Source of the DNA: Siphonodentalium dalli
Taxonomy: Eukaryota; Mollusca; Scaphopoda; Gadilida; Siphonodentaliidae
DNA: 64,000 nucleotides
Assembly (NCBI GenBank): GCA_032622095.1
Contig: CP136066.1
Coordinates: forward strand, 63,332,609-63,396,608
Direction: 5' to 3'
Shown: in pieces, positions 55,600 to 64,000 of the stretch
How positions within the stretch are numbered: position 1 is the first letter of the stretch
How the letters are laid out: every line of letters starts with the position of its first letter
Position numbers and translations under genes: made by a program
The notes under the pieces: generated by a model
The model's input: only the letters and a program-made list of their open reading frames with translations
The model's database searches: none
Told to the model about the DNA's origin: nothing

Positions 55600-58500
55600 C
55601 TAACTTTGGGTATTATACTGAATAGCATAATGGCCAAAGCTGAGTGTGGTGATGCCATTATCCGCAATATATCGCTTGTCATCAAATGCACTCAGGGCAC
55701 GTTTATTTATATGTGTGCAAAAAAGTTGGTGTTTCTTGCTCAAAATTCTGTTGAAGCTACACATTGTCTTGTCTGTATTTCCAAACAAACAATTGTAATA
55801 GTCAACAAATTTCAGTTTTTGATCGCCTCTAACAACTCCCTTCGCTCTTCTTTTCTCAGTATCATAGCAATATGCAATATGCAATATGCAATATGCAATA
55901 TGCATACACTTTAGAGCGAAGTCCACAAAAGCTCTTTATTGGTATTCCATAAGATTCATCTTTCATTAACCCAACTTGGGCCTTGTTGTCACTGCTGTAT
56001 AAAAAGTGGTCTTTATCATAGTTGCTGGTGTCAAACAGTTCTTTGTTTTGTAACATATCATTATAAATATCCTCACACTTCACATGATAGGTCAAAGAGT
56101 CTGTGTCGGTGAATAATAATTTTGCATTCTCACCATGCAGTTTTTTAATATAGTTGTAGTGAAAATCATACATCAAATACTTTGATAATTCCAGAATTGC
56201 GAATCCGAGATAGACTGGTTTGTTCAAAACGAGTTTCACTTTGCTGCATTCAACTCCAACCAAGTCATTATTAAAAATCTCAAAACGTTTGAATGATGGT
56301 TTTGATATATATTTTCTCAATTTGTGTTCATTATTTATTAATGAAATATTCACCCTTCCTCGAACATTTTCGAGAGCTTTTCCATATATCGACACATTCA
56401 AGAGTTTGAATATAAATTTTTCAGTGGCATTTTTAGCTTCGGCTCGCTTTTGTGTGTTAAAGTCGATATATGGTTTGAGAATACGTTTTTGTTCAAAACG
56501 TAACACTCTGTGAATTTTTTTCAACTTGAGTCCCAACTCCAGACACTGTTGCAGATTTTTGTAGTGAATAATATAATGTTGTTTATCATATAATGTTAAC
56601 ACTAGTTTTTCTGTGGTATGGAATTTGGCATCTCCATTATGCAAACGCCATAGCTGCTGACTATATTGCGAAATTTCATCAAAGTCACAACGGCGTCGCT
56701 CAACAGCCAGTGGATAGCAGTTGTGCGTATCATGTAGATGTTCTGGGTACTCTAGATCAACTTCTAGCACATATCCATGTTTGTCATCAAAAGCTATTGA
56801 ACTGATGTCCAAATTGCTTATTTCCTCTTGAGTTAAGAATTGAAATGAGCGATATGGCATTGGTTGACATTGACTCCACCCATATAAATTATTAGCATCG
56901 TATGATGCGACATAGGATGTTTCTTGTGTTGTATCATAACTTTCGCCTATATATTTATTATTGGCCTCTGCAAATCGCTGTGTTATGCAGGAAATTCCGC
57001 CTCTTATTCCCTTTTCGAAGAAAATGTACTGATCAGGATCAGTTATAAGCTCAAATTCGGCATCAGTTTTTAAGAGCATTGCACTCCAACTATAACCTGG
57101 AGCAGAATAGAAATGGAGGGTATCCAGCAGATATCTCGAAACTGTTCAAATACACAGGCTAACAAACGGACATCACTTTTTAAATAAAGATCATGGTAGT
57201 CGCCCAGATTTTTCATATTGAATTTGGTCCAAACATTGTGGGCATGTTGATATTCTGAATCAGTAATATTACTTTCTGTCAGTTTGTTGTAAAATTTGTC
57301 CTTTTCCGGAAGTTTCGTTTCACCAAACACATTTACTGATGTGACATACTCATAGAAGTATACACCTTTCCTCTTGAGCAAATTGCATTGTTCAGGTGTG
57401 AATCCCTCATCATTTAGATAAGGAAAATTATAGTTGTCAAAGTCTTTCAAGTTTTCTACCAGCGTCTCCAGCGATGCGTTCAAAAATTGATAAGAGTCGA
57501 TAAAGCGTAATTTTCCTATACTGAAAGACAGATATTTTTCCATATTATTGGGTATACATGTAATAGGTTCGCCGAACTTTCCCATAGCTTGACATATAAG
57601 ATGCGAATCAAATCCACGAAGATTGTGCATAATCACGGGAATAAATAAAGGCGCTTTGAGATGCAAATTACAGCCATCGCAACTGGGTCCGTTGTAGAGC
57701 CCGCTGACATGGCAGTGGTGGCGGCATTTCCTTCTGTTTTCGTTAAACTTTCTATTGCAATTATAACATTCCGTTGCTGTTTCAAAGTCCAGTTGCTGCT
57801 TTTCCGTGATGATCATATCAGCTGTTTCCTCTAAAATACTTTCAATTTCCTCAACCTCCTCAAATAGTTTTTCTAGAAAATAGTCTATAACACCAGTGTC
57901 TGAGCTATAGATAAATGTAGGTTTTGTATAGGTCTCATCCACCTTGCAAACACGTTTGATTCCAAAACTGAGTGGATTGAGATTTGCATATGGTGTGCTG
58001 GAGGAAATGTCAGGGTTTGGGTCGCATTTGCTAATTTGCTCAACAGTCGTTTCCAGGTCAGCATAGATGCAGAATGGGATTACAAATTTTTTGTTGTATT
58101 CATTGAATCGCACAATTTTATCCTTTTCTGCAGGATAACAGGTTTTTTGAGAGCCGAAAGCTTGACAATCCTGCATATGTGCATCCCTGTCAGTCCAAGT
58201 TCGAAATGAACACAGACAAAATCTACAGAAAAAATAGTTCTTGTGTGATGTTTGCCTTTTGAATCTTGTTAAGAGTCTATCCAAATCTTTTATACATGTA
58301 TAATGTGTTTTATCTTCATTGTGAAACAATAGCAGGTCTGCATGAGGCTCGTTTGGAGGATATATTTTAGTTATCCTTAAAGGGAACACCTGTTTGTCCT
58401 CATAGCCAAATACGTTCACAGATATATTGTTCATCCGCTCAAACTTTGTGATATCTTCTATTTTCATTGGAAAAGTCAATCCGTTCAACCGAAGGCTGTC

Positions 58501-59454
58501 TTTGTATGGCAAATAAGTGCTCACACGGTTCGGATTGTTCATTTTTCGGTGTACACTAGCCAAAACAGCCCACACGAAGCAGTATTCATCATTGTTTACT
58601 ACATTGATTATCGATCGTGAATGAGTTAGCTCGCTTGGCGTTGCTATATAGCTGCTGGCTGACAAAGGTTTATACATTGCCATACTGATATCCAAATGCT
58701 GTATTCTCCTTATTCTCCAACCACTGCCCCTATGTATAAAGGTGTTGAATGATTCGAACATTTTGTGAAACCCAGTATTAATATCGGCATTGTCCAATTG
58801 ATCACTGGTCACACACTTGAATAGTTGCGTTCGAAAGTGTGTCTCTATAACACTATCCTCTCCACCCTGCTCATCGCTTGGCTTGAACATTGAAATGCAC
58901 AGACTGAGATGCCATTTCATTCCATTATATCGCTGCATTTTTTCCTCCAGAATGGTCAAAATCTTTTTTCTGTTGTTAGCGAAAAACACAATCATATCAT
59001 CTGTTTCCGGCCTGTTTGCTGGTTTAATTTTCACCACAGTCACAATCTTATTCAACGCTGAAGTTTCATTTTCCAGTTCACTGTCACTAGAGTCAATCGA
59101 TTGTCCCTCTTCTGATATACTATCATTAAGAACTTGATTAATGATATTTGGTGGTTGTATTGTTCTATTTGAGCTCTGAATCGTTTCAACTTTTGGCGTT
59201 TGTGTTGTTGTTCTATTTGAGCTCTGAATCGATTCAACTTTCTGCCTTTTTCTTGGCTCTCTTTTGTGAATATTCCTGAGATGTCTATTCAAAGTTTCAT
59301 TTGTCTTAAACTCTTTGTTGCACAATTCACATATATAATCCTCATCATGCATAATCTTGTGTTTCCTCAACGAGCTATGATATGCATAAGTTCTATTACA
59401 TTTGTCACAATCAAATCTGGGAGTTGAAACATTTTGTGCCTCTTGGTTCTGCAT
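55600..59454 (-). pseudogene. PolB: Protein-primed family B DNA polymerase with C2H2 fingers, frame broken
   Basis: The start is the ATG at 59454. Residues 16-36 and 42-63 are two C2H2 fingers (C-x2-C-x12-H-x3/4-H). A basic linker follows with a duplicated IQSSNRT segment (about 76-98). The 3'-5' exonuclease motifs are ADLETT (about 465), HNLRGFDSHL (about 608) and YLKSDVRLL (about 756). After a frameshift near 57105-57130 the polymerase motifs follow: A (SYDANNLYGWSQ), B (KLLNVSIYG) and C (FTDTDSLTY, about 56100). A second break is the 7-bp repeat at 55867-55901. Beyond it the conserved C-terminal block (KRRAKGV, DYYNCLF, FDDKRYI, GHY) continues in another frame to 55600. Polinton PolB copies the element from its protein-capped ends. 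About 1270 codons in all. Confidence 0.9.
55867..55901. repeat. 7-bp tandem repeat inside the PolB C-terminus
   Basis: GCAATAT is repeated five times (ATATTGC on the coding strand). Because the unit is not a multiple of three, unit gain or loss changes the reading frame. The polymerase frame runs into the repeat and stops just after it, while the conserved C-terminal residues are in a different frame on the other side. Confidence 0.9.
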
Positions 59455-59919
59455 AACTTGGTTTACACAAAAATAATCCTGTGATAATTATCAACCAGTC
59501 TTTGTGCTTATTCAGAATAAATATATAGTGAACCATTTGGTGTAACTATAAGCTAAAATATACCCAACAGACACAAACATTGTTTATATAGACAATATCA
59601 ATATATAGCAAACTTCAGCTTGTATAAGAGTGGCACAGCTCAGTAAGTTAACAGCTGCTAATTTGCATATACCAACATTAAATATATATAAACATTTATG
59701 CAAATATTGTTTGCAACAACCCCACTGATTTTTGTTTGATATAAATATCATTGGGAATTTGTTGAACTAAACATGAATCTATTTACAAAACAGTTTAATA
59801 CAAACAAACGAAAAGTAACTACATATAAATATTTACAAAAAAAGGGAAAGAATATATAGATATATATATGTATGTGTTATATGTATATATAAATAGTAGT
59901 TTGCATACCATCAATACAT
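59455..59919. other. AT-rich spacer between PolB and the small-protein gene
   Basis: There is no coding frame. The spacer holds (TA)n and (ATAT)n stretches, likely the promoter region for PolB and the 3' end of the capsid-side transcription unit. It separates the replication gene from the structural gene block. Confidence 0.45.
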
Positions 59920-60249
59920 TCACAAAGTGAGCCATTTGATTTTTTGTTTTTTTATTTTGGATATTTTGGCAGTTGGTTTGCAGTCTTTGGTACACTCATT
60001 GGATATAGCCTCTGAACAATCTGGCTGACAGTTTTGTTTGTAGTAGTCACTGTTTTCTATTTGTGATTTGCTGTCTTTGGTACACTCATTGGATATAGTT
60101 TCTGAACAAACCGGCTGACAGTTTTGTTTGTAGTAGTCACTCTTTTCTATTTGTGACATAGAAATATCAACACTTTGTTTATCATTGTTCAGCTTTTGAC
60201 ACATACTAACATGTTCTTCTTCCGGAATAAGTATCAATTTCCTTGACAT
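59920..60249 (-). CDS. Small Polinton protein with 30-residue Cys-containing duplication
   Basis: This is a 109-residue protein starting at 60249, overlapping the end of the preceding gene by 16 bases. The N-terminus MSRKLILIPEEEHVSMCQ resembles the start of small proteins often found at this place in Polintons. It then has two tandem copies of a roughly 30-residue unit, SQIEKSDYYKQNCQPVCSE and SQIENSDYYKQNCQPDCSE, each continuing xISNECTKD, and a basic tail (KISKIKKQKIKW). No function can be assigned. The Cys spacing C-x3-C...C suggests a metal or disulfide motif. The 90-bp duplication is well conserved and therefore recent. Confidence 0.6.
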   Translation of the reverse strand: MSRKLILIPEEEHVSMCQKLNNDKQSVDISMSQIEKSDYYKQNCQPVCSETISNECTKDSKSQIENSDYYKQNCQPDCSEAISNECTKDCKPTAKISKIKKQKIKWLTL

Positions 60250-60554
60250 TCTGTAAATAAGCGTAAAACAGCTCTGATCACTATTGTCAACAGATGTATA
60301 ACTTGAGTTAGTTTTTGTCTGCGCACTGTCAAAGTCACATTCTTTTGAACAATTTCTCTTAAGATTGCTCTGTATTTATATAATTTTCGTTCACTGTCAC
60401 GTGATACAGAAATATTTCCACGAATAATATTGAGTACACATTCTGCCAGAAATTTGATAGCATCTTTTGGTGAACTTTGTAGAATAAGTTTTCTGTGATC
60501 CACTTTACTTCTCAGCAATGAAGTGAGGAAGTTGAAATATTTTCCAATCTTCAT
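60234..60554 (-). CDS. Conserved small Polinton protein, basic with hydrophobic C-terminus
   Basis: This is a 106-residue protein whose ATG overlaps the ATPase stop (ATGA). The core reads MKIGKYFNFLTSLLRS, DAIKFLAECVLNIIRGN, LYKYRAILREIV. It matches the widespread small Polinton/adintovirus protein with a C-x-x-N-I/V-x-x-G-N and K-x-x-L-R-x-L pattern. Its C-terminal third (LTQVIHLLTIVIRAVLRLF) is hydrophobic/amphipathic, which in relatives has been compared to membrane-active capsid cement proteins such as adenovirus pX or pVI. That role is inferred. The glycine-rich end common in relatives is not seen. Confidence 0.65.
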   Translation of the reverse strand: MKIGKYFNFLTSLLRSKVDHRKLILQSSPKDAIKFLAECVLNIIRGNISVSRDSERKLYKYRAILREIVQKNVTLTVRRQKLTQVIHLLTIVIRAVLRLFTECQGN

Positions 60555-61213
60555 TCCTTTGACGCGTAAATAATAGCGTTTTCAGATGGAAATATTTTGC
60601 TTCTCAATTGCAAACGTCTGTCTGACTTTGGATGAAAGTCAAGTAATATATACCCATAACGAGATTTAGTTGCAGAATAATATGCATCGAGAAAAAAATT
60701 ATATTTATCAGGAAATGCCTGTCTGGCCAATGAGAGTACCTGCTGCACACACCTGCGATTCTCAAACAAAAGAAAGTAATGTGTATTAAGGGAAATTGTT
60801 CTCATAGATCGGCCTTGAGCAAACAAGTTCTGTGAAATAAATATATTAGATACATTACAATGATGACATTTGACTGTAAATAAATTCAACACATCAAGAT
60901 TGTTGCAAACCTGTGACATCAGATCATCTAGAATTAATAATTTGTGACCTTCAGTTTGTTGCAACCATTTGTCTATTGTCTCATTAGAAGGTATTCCTTT
61001 ATAGAAAACAATATTCTTTGACAGTGTCTCGTATAGAGGCTGCCAAGTATTATAACACAGGTAGGTTGCTTGCACAGGTTGAGAGAACATAGTTTTTGAA
61101 TTCTCTAATATCCTTTTGACGAGGAATGTTTTTCCACTACTGGTACATCCCACAACAGCAATATTTGTTGGTGAGTGAAACTTCAAGGAGTTTTCATCAA
61201 TATAGGTTTGCAT
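60551..61213 (-). CDS. A32-like FtsK/HerA-type genome-packaging ATPase
   Basis: This is a 220-residue intact ORF. The Walker A motif VVGCTSSGKTFLVKR is at residues 20-34, and the Walker B-like KLLILDDLM at about 91-99. Further on are a conserved FISQNLFAQG (sensor-like Q/N) and FENRRC. Size and motif order match Polinton and virophage packaging ATPases, which pump DNA into the capsid. It lies 7 bases after the major capsid gene and overlaps the next ORF by four bases. Confidence 0.9.
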   Translation of the reverse strand: MQTYIDENSLKFHSPTNIAVVGCTSSGKTFLVKRILENSKTMFSQPVQATYLCYNTWQPLYETLSKNIVFYKGIPSNETIDKWLQQTEGHKLLILDDLMSQVCNNLDVLNLFTVKCHHCNVSNIFISQNLFAQGRSMRTISLNTHYFLLFENRRCVQQVLSLARQAFPDKYNFFLDAYYSATKSRYGYILLDFHPKSDRRLQLRSKIFPSENAIIYASKE

Positions 61214-61220
61214 TGTGTTG

Positions 61221-62527
61221 CTACTGTGTGTGTATAATATCTCGGTTTTGAGTCACCTCAAAGTATCCCGAAAATTCAGCATATACAATACATGAGGTTG
61301 TTTCAGTTAATGGCGAAGAAAACTGAATATCTAGTCTTATATTAGATGTTTTCAGTAGAGGAATAAATTTATTTCGATCCATATATGGTTCTAAATCAAA
61401 CACATATAAACAGTAGCCATTTGAATAGTCTGAAGGTTCTATCAAACTGCCTTTGTTTTTCATCCAGTTGCCTGTGTTCTTCAAAAAATTTGTATAAGCA
61501 GGAATATAACCATTTTTCGCAGTGGTCGCTGTGAAATTGAGATTCAGTGGACTTGAATCTACAGGTTGACCATCTGCAAAAAGGGCCACCTTAGTAACAT
61601 TTGAATGTTTGAAATTGTAGGGATTTAACTTGTAATCCCCCGATACTGCATCAGATGAAACTAATCCTATAGCAACTTTTAGCGGCCGGTTTGCTTGAAA
61701 TAAATTATCCCAAGTAAACCGGGTTAAACCGGTTGATATTGAATTTGTTTTGACATCACTACGTTTAAAAAGATATTTGGCATTTGCACTTTTTAAGAGT
61801 TCTGCGTGTGCATACAACAATGCAGGGTTCAAACGAACTCGAGCCACATGCAGTACAATATCTTGTATTTTGACATTATAGTCGGGATTAATTTCCTTTG
61901 ACATCAAACAGAAACTACTTTTGTTTCTATACAGTCTTAGTTGAACATTTATTCCATTAAGTAGATATTTTTTCATTCTGAACAAATCATTTCAACTGTG
62001 TTTCCGGATTGTGTGAGCTTTGATCGCTCATAGAATCCTAGGTTTCCACCTCTCAACTCAGCATTATCCATTTCTCCGGCTGTGTCTTTGTAAAACATTT
62101 GTGTTTGCAAATATGTGTCCGCAGCAGCCTGATTGCCATACAACAGAGTCTGCATCATTGCACTGTACGCATAATTTGTGTTTGTCGGAGTAATAGTGTT
62201 GGAGTTGAACGAAACATCAATTTGAGACCATAAGGACTGAAGAAATAGGTTAACAGGCCCAATCTTTTCTGTGGATGGTATTTTGGCTGAACCTGTTTTG
62301 GTAAGATTAAGTTTGATATACAGTTTAGTGTTGTGCAGATCAATATAATCTAAAGAATTCTGTGAGCACACGTTGAAATCAATCGGAGAATTTTGCACAA
62401 CCTGCGAAATCGGTCTAACTTCTTGATAATATAATTGTTCAACTGCGGTTTGCGTTGCAGGTACACCAAACCATGACAACTCTTCTGGCATTCCCTCCTG
62501 GAATAGATCTTTGTTTATCATCGCCAT
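61221..62527 (-). pseudogene. MCP: Double jelly-roll major capsid protein, frame broken
   Basis: The N-terminal part starts at the ATG at 62527 (MAMINKDLFQEGMPEELSWF) and contains VNLFLQSLWSQIDVSFN and AMMQTLLYGNQAAADTYL, typical of Polinton MCPs. It ends after 184 codons at 61973. The remaining part is in another frame from about 61985 (KKYLLNGINVQLRLYRNK, FKRSDVKTNSISTG, ALFADGQPVDSSPLN, YCLYVFDLEP) to 61221. At the junction the segment linking the two jelly rolls is short, so a small out-of-frame deletion is likely. Total length is about 435 codons, normal for the family. The protein forms the trimeric capsomers of the virion. Confidence 0.88.
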
Positions 62528-62529
62528 AA

Positions 62530-62850
62530 TTAATCCGAAAATATATCTCTGACACGTTTTTTTCTCACAGTTGACTGTTTCTTGTGTGTTTGTTTCTTAT
62601 ATTCAGGTCTTCGTGTTTGTTTTGTACGTCTTTTTCGTCTGCACACCTTTTTTTTATGTTTCCCAGTGTCAGTTTGATATTTGGCTGCCTCTCTCGCAAG
62701 TTCGTCTTTGACACGATTGACAACTTCTTGATTTAATGACACAACCGTTATTGGCGGCACCGTAGCTTGAGACTGATTGACAGCTTTGTTGGTACTGGTT
62801 ATATATTCCAGCCATTTTTTGGCGTCTGGAATATAGATTGAGGTATTCAT
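62530..62850 (-). CDS. Basic core-like capsid protein
   Basis: This is a 106-residue ORF, 2 bases from the MCP start and 2 bases after the penton-like stop. The N-terminus (MNTSIYIPDAKKWLEYITST) is neutral. The second half is strongly basic (KHKKKVCRRKRRTKQTRRPE, HKKQSTVRKKRVRDIF). Proteins of this kind lie between penton and hexon genes in Polintons, as the basic core proteins do in adenoviruses. A DNA-condensing role is inferred from charge and position. Confidence 0.65.
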   Translation of the reverse strand: MNTSIYIPDAKKWLEYITSTNKAVNQSQATVPPITVVSLNQEVVNRVKDELAREAAKYQTDTGKHKKKVCRRKRRTKQTRRPEYKKQTHKKQSTVRKKRVRDIFSD

Positions 62851-62852
62851 AA

Positions 62853-63287
62853 TTACAGCGGTGGTTTAAAATGAAGTACAACAGACACAGGATCCGTAAT
62901 GAATAAAGCAGGTTGGAGATTATCATCCGTTATATTGATCTCAAACTCAGAAACCACTTCTGTGCGAATCGGAACATATGGTACATAGCCTCCACCAGCA
63001 GTCCAATATGTTTCATATATAACCGGCTCTATTCGTCTTAATATTGGTCTCTCAACACCATTAAAAATTGAACTTTCTATTAATGAAACATGGATGAGAA
63101 GGCTCTTTGCTAATTTGGCTGACAAATCTGTATCAGTTGATAAATATGCAAATGCAATTAGTCCAAGTGACCAATCCACACTAAGCTGTAGTGTTTTGTT
63201 CATCCGAACTCTGAACTGATAAGATGTGTTTTCCGGGAAGTAATCTTCGAAACCATTGCTGCTGCAGTAAACATATCTATCCGTCAT
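62853..63287 (-). CDS. Penton-like minor capsid protein
   Basis: This is a 144-residue intact ORF. The N-terminus YVYCSSNGFEDYFPENTSYQ followed by FRVRMNKTLQLSVDWSLGLI matches the Polinton single jelly-roll penton protein (pattern S-N-x-x-x-x-x-x-P-x-N-x-x-x-x-F-x-x-x-L-x-x-x-I-x-L-x-x-x-W-x-V-G-L). It would occupy the capsid five-fold vertices. At 144 residues it is near the normal size. Confidence 0.75.
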   Translation of the reverse strand: MTDRYVYCSSNGFEDYFPENTSYQFRVRMNKTLQLSVDWSLGLIAFAYLSTDTDLSAKLAKSLLIHVSLIESSIFNGVERPILRRIEPVIYETYWTAGGGYVPYVPIRTEVVSEFEINITDDNLQPALFITDPVSVVLHFKPPL

Positions 63288-63351
63288 TTTTTTGTAATAG
63301 TTTTTATATCAAGGCTTTGTCGCCACTCATTGAATTTATCTGGAAACCCTT

Positions 63352-64000
63352 CTATTTGACTAAATATTCTTTTCGACCATTCCTCCTTCTGGTTTTTATA
63401 ATCTTCTCAACCAACCACAATGATTTTTCACTCTTTATAACCAATTTTATCTCATCTTGATACCACCAACCTTTGACCCTCTCCCCCGCAAGATCTTCAA
63501 GTTTATAGAGTGGTAGTGCTTGTTTTGTGAATCTTGTTTTAACTTTAAACACTTCAGTAGCCCACTGTTGTTGATATGATCTGCGGAATTTATTTTTCAA
63601 GAATGACACCCGGACAAGGTCTCCAATTTTTAATTTGAAACGTACCTTTGTTTTATATATAGTATTAGTGTGTAGATATTGGAACGCCCATATACTCGAT
63701 TCATTGTTTTTGTTGACTTGGCTAGGTGATATATAATTCAATGATCTGTGGGGGGTGTGATTATAACCTTTGATTAACTTTTGCAGAATATCCACATATT
63801 TATAAGTCCTGTATTTGTCAAAATATTGGAATAATATTTTCTTGAGAGTTTTATTGACTCTCTCAGCTACTGATGCATGCATTTCGTTTGAGGTGGGGTA
63901 GTAGTGAATATTATAATGAGAAAAGAGAGATTTAACCAGTCTGTTGCTGAATTCTAGACCAGCATCTGATCTGACATGCTTGGGCGTTCGTTTTGTTACT
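63352..64000 (-). CDS. INT: Polinton DDE integrase, partial at window edge
   Basis: The frame is open from the right edge to the stop at 63352 (215 codons visible). The N-terminal part and the first catalytic Asp are outside. SDAGLEFSN carries the second Asp (codon 63964-63966), and VAERVNKTLK carries the Glu (63862-63864), 33 residues apart, the D-D-E core of retroviral-type integrases. YNHTPHRSL and SPSQV follow. A C-terminal SH3/chromo-like domain includes KIGDLVRVSFLKNKF and WATEVFKV. It inserts the element into host DNA. The visible part is undamaged. Confidence 0.9.
   Translation of the reverse strand, partial: VTKRTPKHVRSDAGLEFSNRLVKSLFSHYNIHYYPTSNEMHASVAERVNKTLKKILFQYFDKYRTYKYVDILQKLIKGYNHTPHRSLNYISPSQVNKNNESSIWAFQYLHTNTIYKTKVRFKLKIGDLVRVSFLKNKFRRSYQQQWATEVFKVKTRFTKQALPLYKLEDLAGERVKGWWYQDEIKLVIKSEKSLWLVEKIIKTRRRNGRKEYLVK

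Larger units (their letters stand above)
55600..64000 (-). mobile_element. Maverick/Polinton (adintovirus-like) element, partial
   Basis: In minus-strand order the block holds integrase, penton-like protein, basic protein, major capsid protein, packaging ATPase, two small proteins and protein-primed PolB. Genes from the penton-like protein to the ATPase are 2-7 bases apart, and the ATPase and next gene overlap by ATGA, so the layout is virus-like and intron-free. Integrase, capsid proteins, A32-like ATPase and pPolB together define Polintons, the endogenous form of adintoviruses. The right part, with terminal repeat and probably the protease, lies outside the window. The left terminal repeat is not identified and may lie as far left as 48 kb. 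Frame breaks in PolB and MCP show an inactive copy, unless they are assembly errors. Confidence 0.88.

Noticed and set aside
55552-55914. 120-codon plus-strand frame opposite the PolB C-terminus
   Set aside because: It is the antisense shadow of the conserved PolB C-terminal block.

Overview
The window is eukaryotic and almost certainly from an invertebrate animal, probably marine. It is AT-rich and intron-bearing, and it is dominated by apurinic-endonuclease non-LTR retrotransposons (LINEs) with 3' tails such as (AAT)n and ATTCATTC. It also holds an RTE-type tail, DNA-transposon remnants, many short palindromic MITEs, and at the right edge part of a Maverick/Polinton (adintovirus-like) element. 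One animal glycosyltransferase gene of the GCNT/GT14 type is visible. The species cannot be named from the sequence. There are no bacterial operons, rRNA, CRISPR arrays or tRNA genes that I can recognise.

Layout. 0.3-12.6 kb is a nest of elements: a decayed endonuclease fragment; a plus-strand LINE (LINE-B); a minus-strand LINE (LINE-A) inserted in LINE-B and flanked by an unusually long 185-bp target duplication; and a piggyBac-like non-autonomous element inserted at TTAA in the LINE-B reverse transcriptase. 12.6-15.6 kb holds remnants of a FLYWCH/MULE-type transposase, a lysine-rich ORF on the other strand, nested inverted repeats that trap an RT fragment, and a 71-bp satellite. 15.6-29.3 kb is mostly non-coding host DNA with two candidate exons (SH3/Tudor-like and Myb/SANT-like) and a truncated core-2 GlcNAc-transferase gene at 25.8 kb.

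29.3-40.4 kb is an SGNH-hydrolase-like fragment followed by two minus-strand LINEs. LINE-D (33.9-40.2 kb) is the best preserved. Its ORF1 has a coiled coil and an SGNH esterase domain, and its ORF2 begins with a 2A-like motif (DVHLNPGP) and is broken by only one in-frame stop. 40-47.6 kb is repeats, an RTE-type tail, LINE fragments and a cluster of ACTTCCGG motifs.

55.6-64.0 kb is a compact minus-strand Polinton/adintovirus gene block that runs off the window. From right to left it has a DDE integrase, a penton-like minor capsid protein, a basic core-like protein, a major capsid protein (frame broken), a packaging ATPase, two small proteins, and a protein-primed DNA polymerase with N-terminal C2H2 fingers (frame broken twice). 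A protease and the terminal repeats are not visible. Beyond the polymerase, 48.4-51.5 kb holds the most unusual arrangement in the window. Two spliced genes lie on opposite strands with interleaved exons. One is a predicted type I membrane protein with two possible terminal exons, and the other is a small nuclear/DNA-binding-like protein. Their position beside PolB suggests, but does not prove, that they are Polinton cargo. The space between them and PolB is packed with MITEs.
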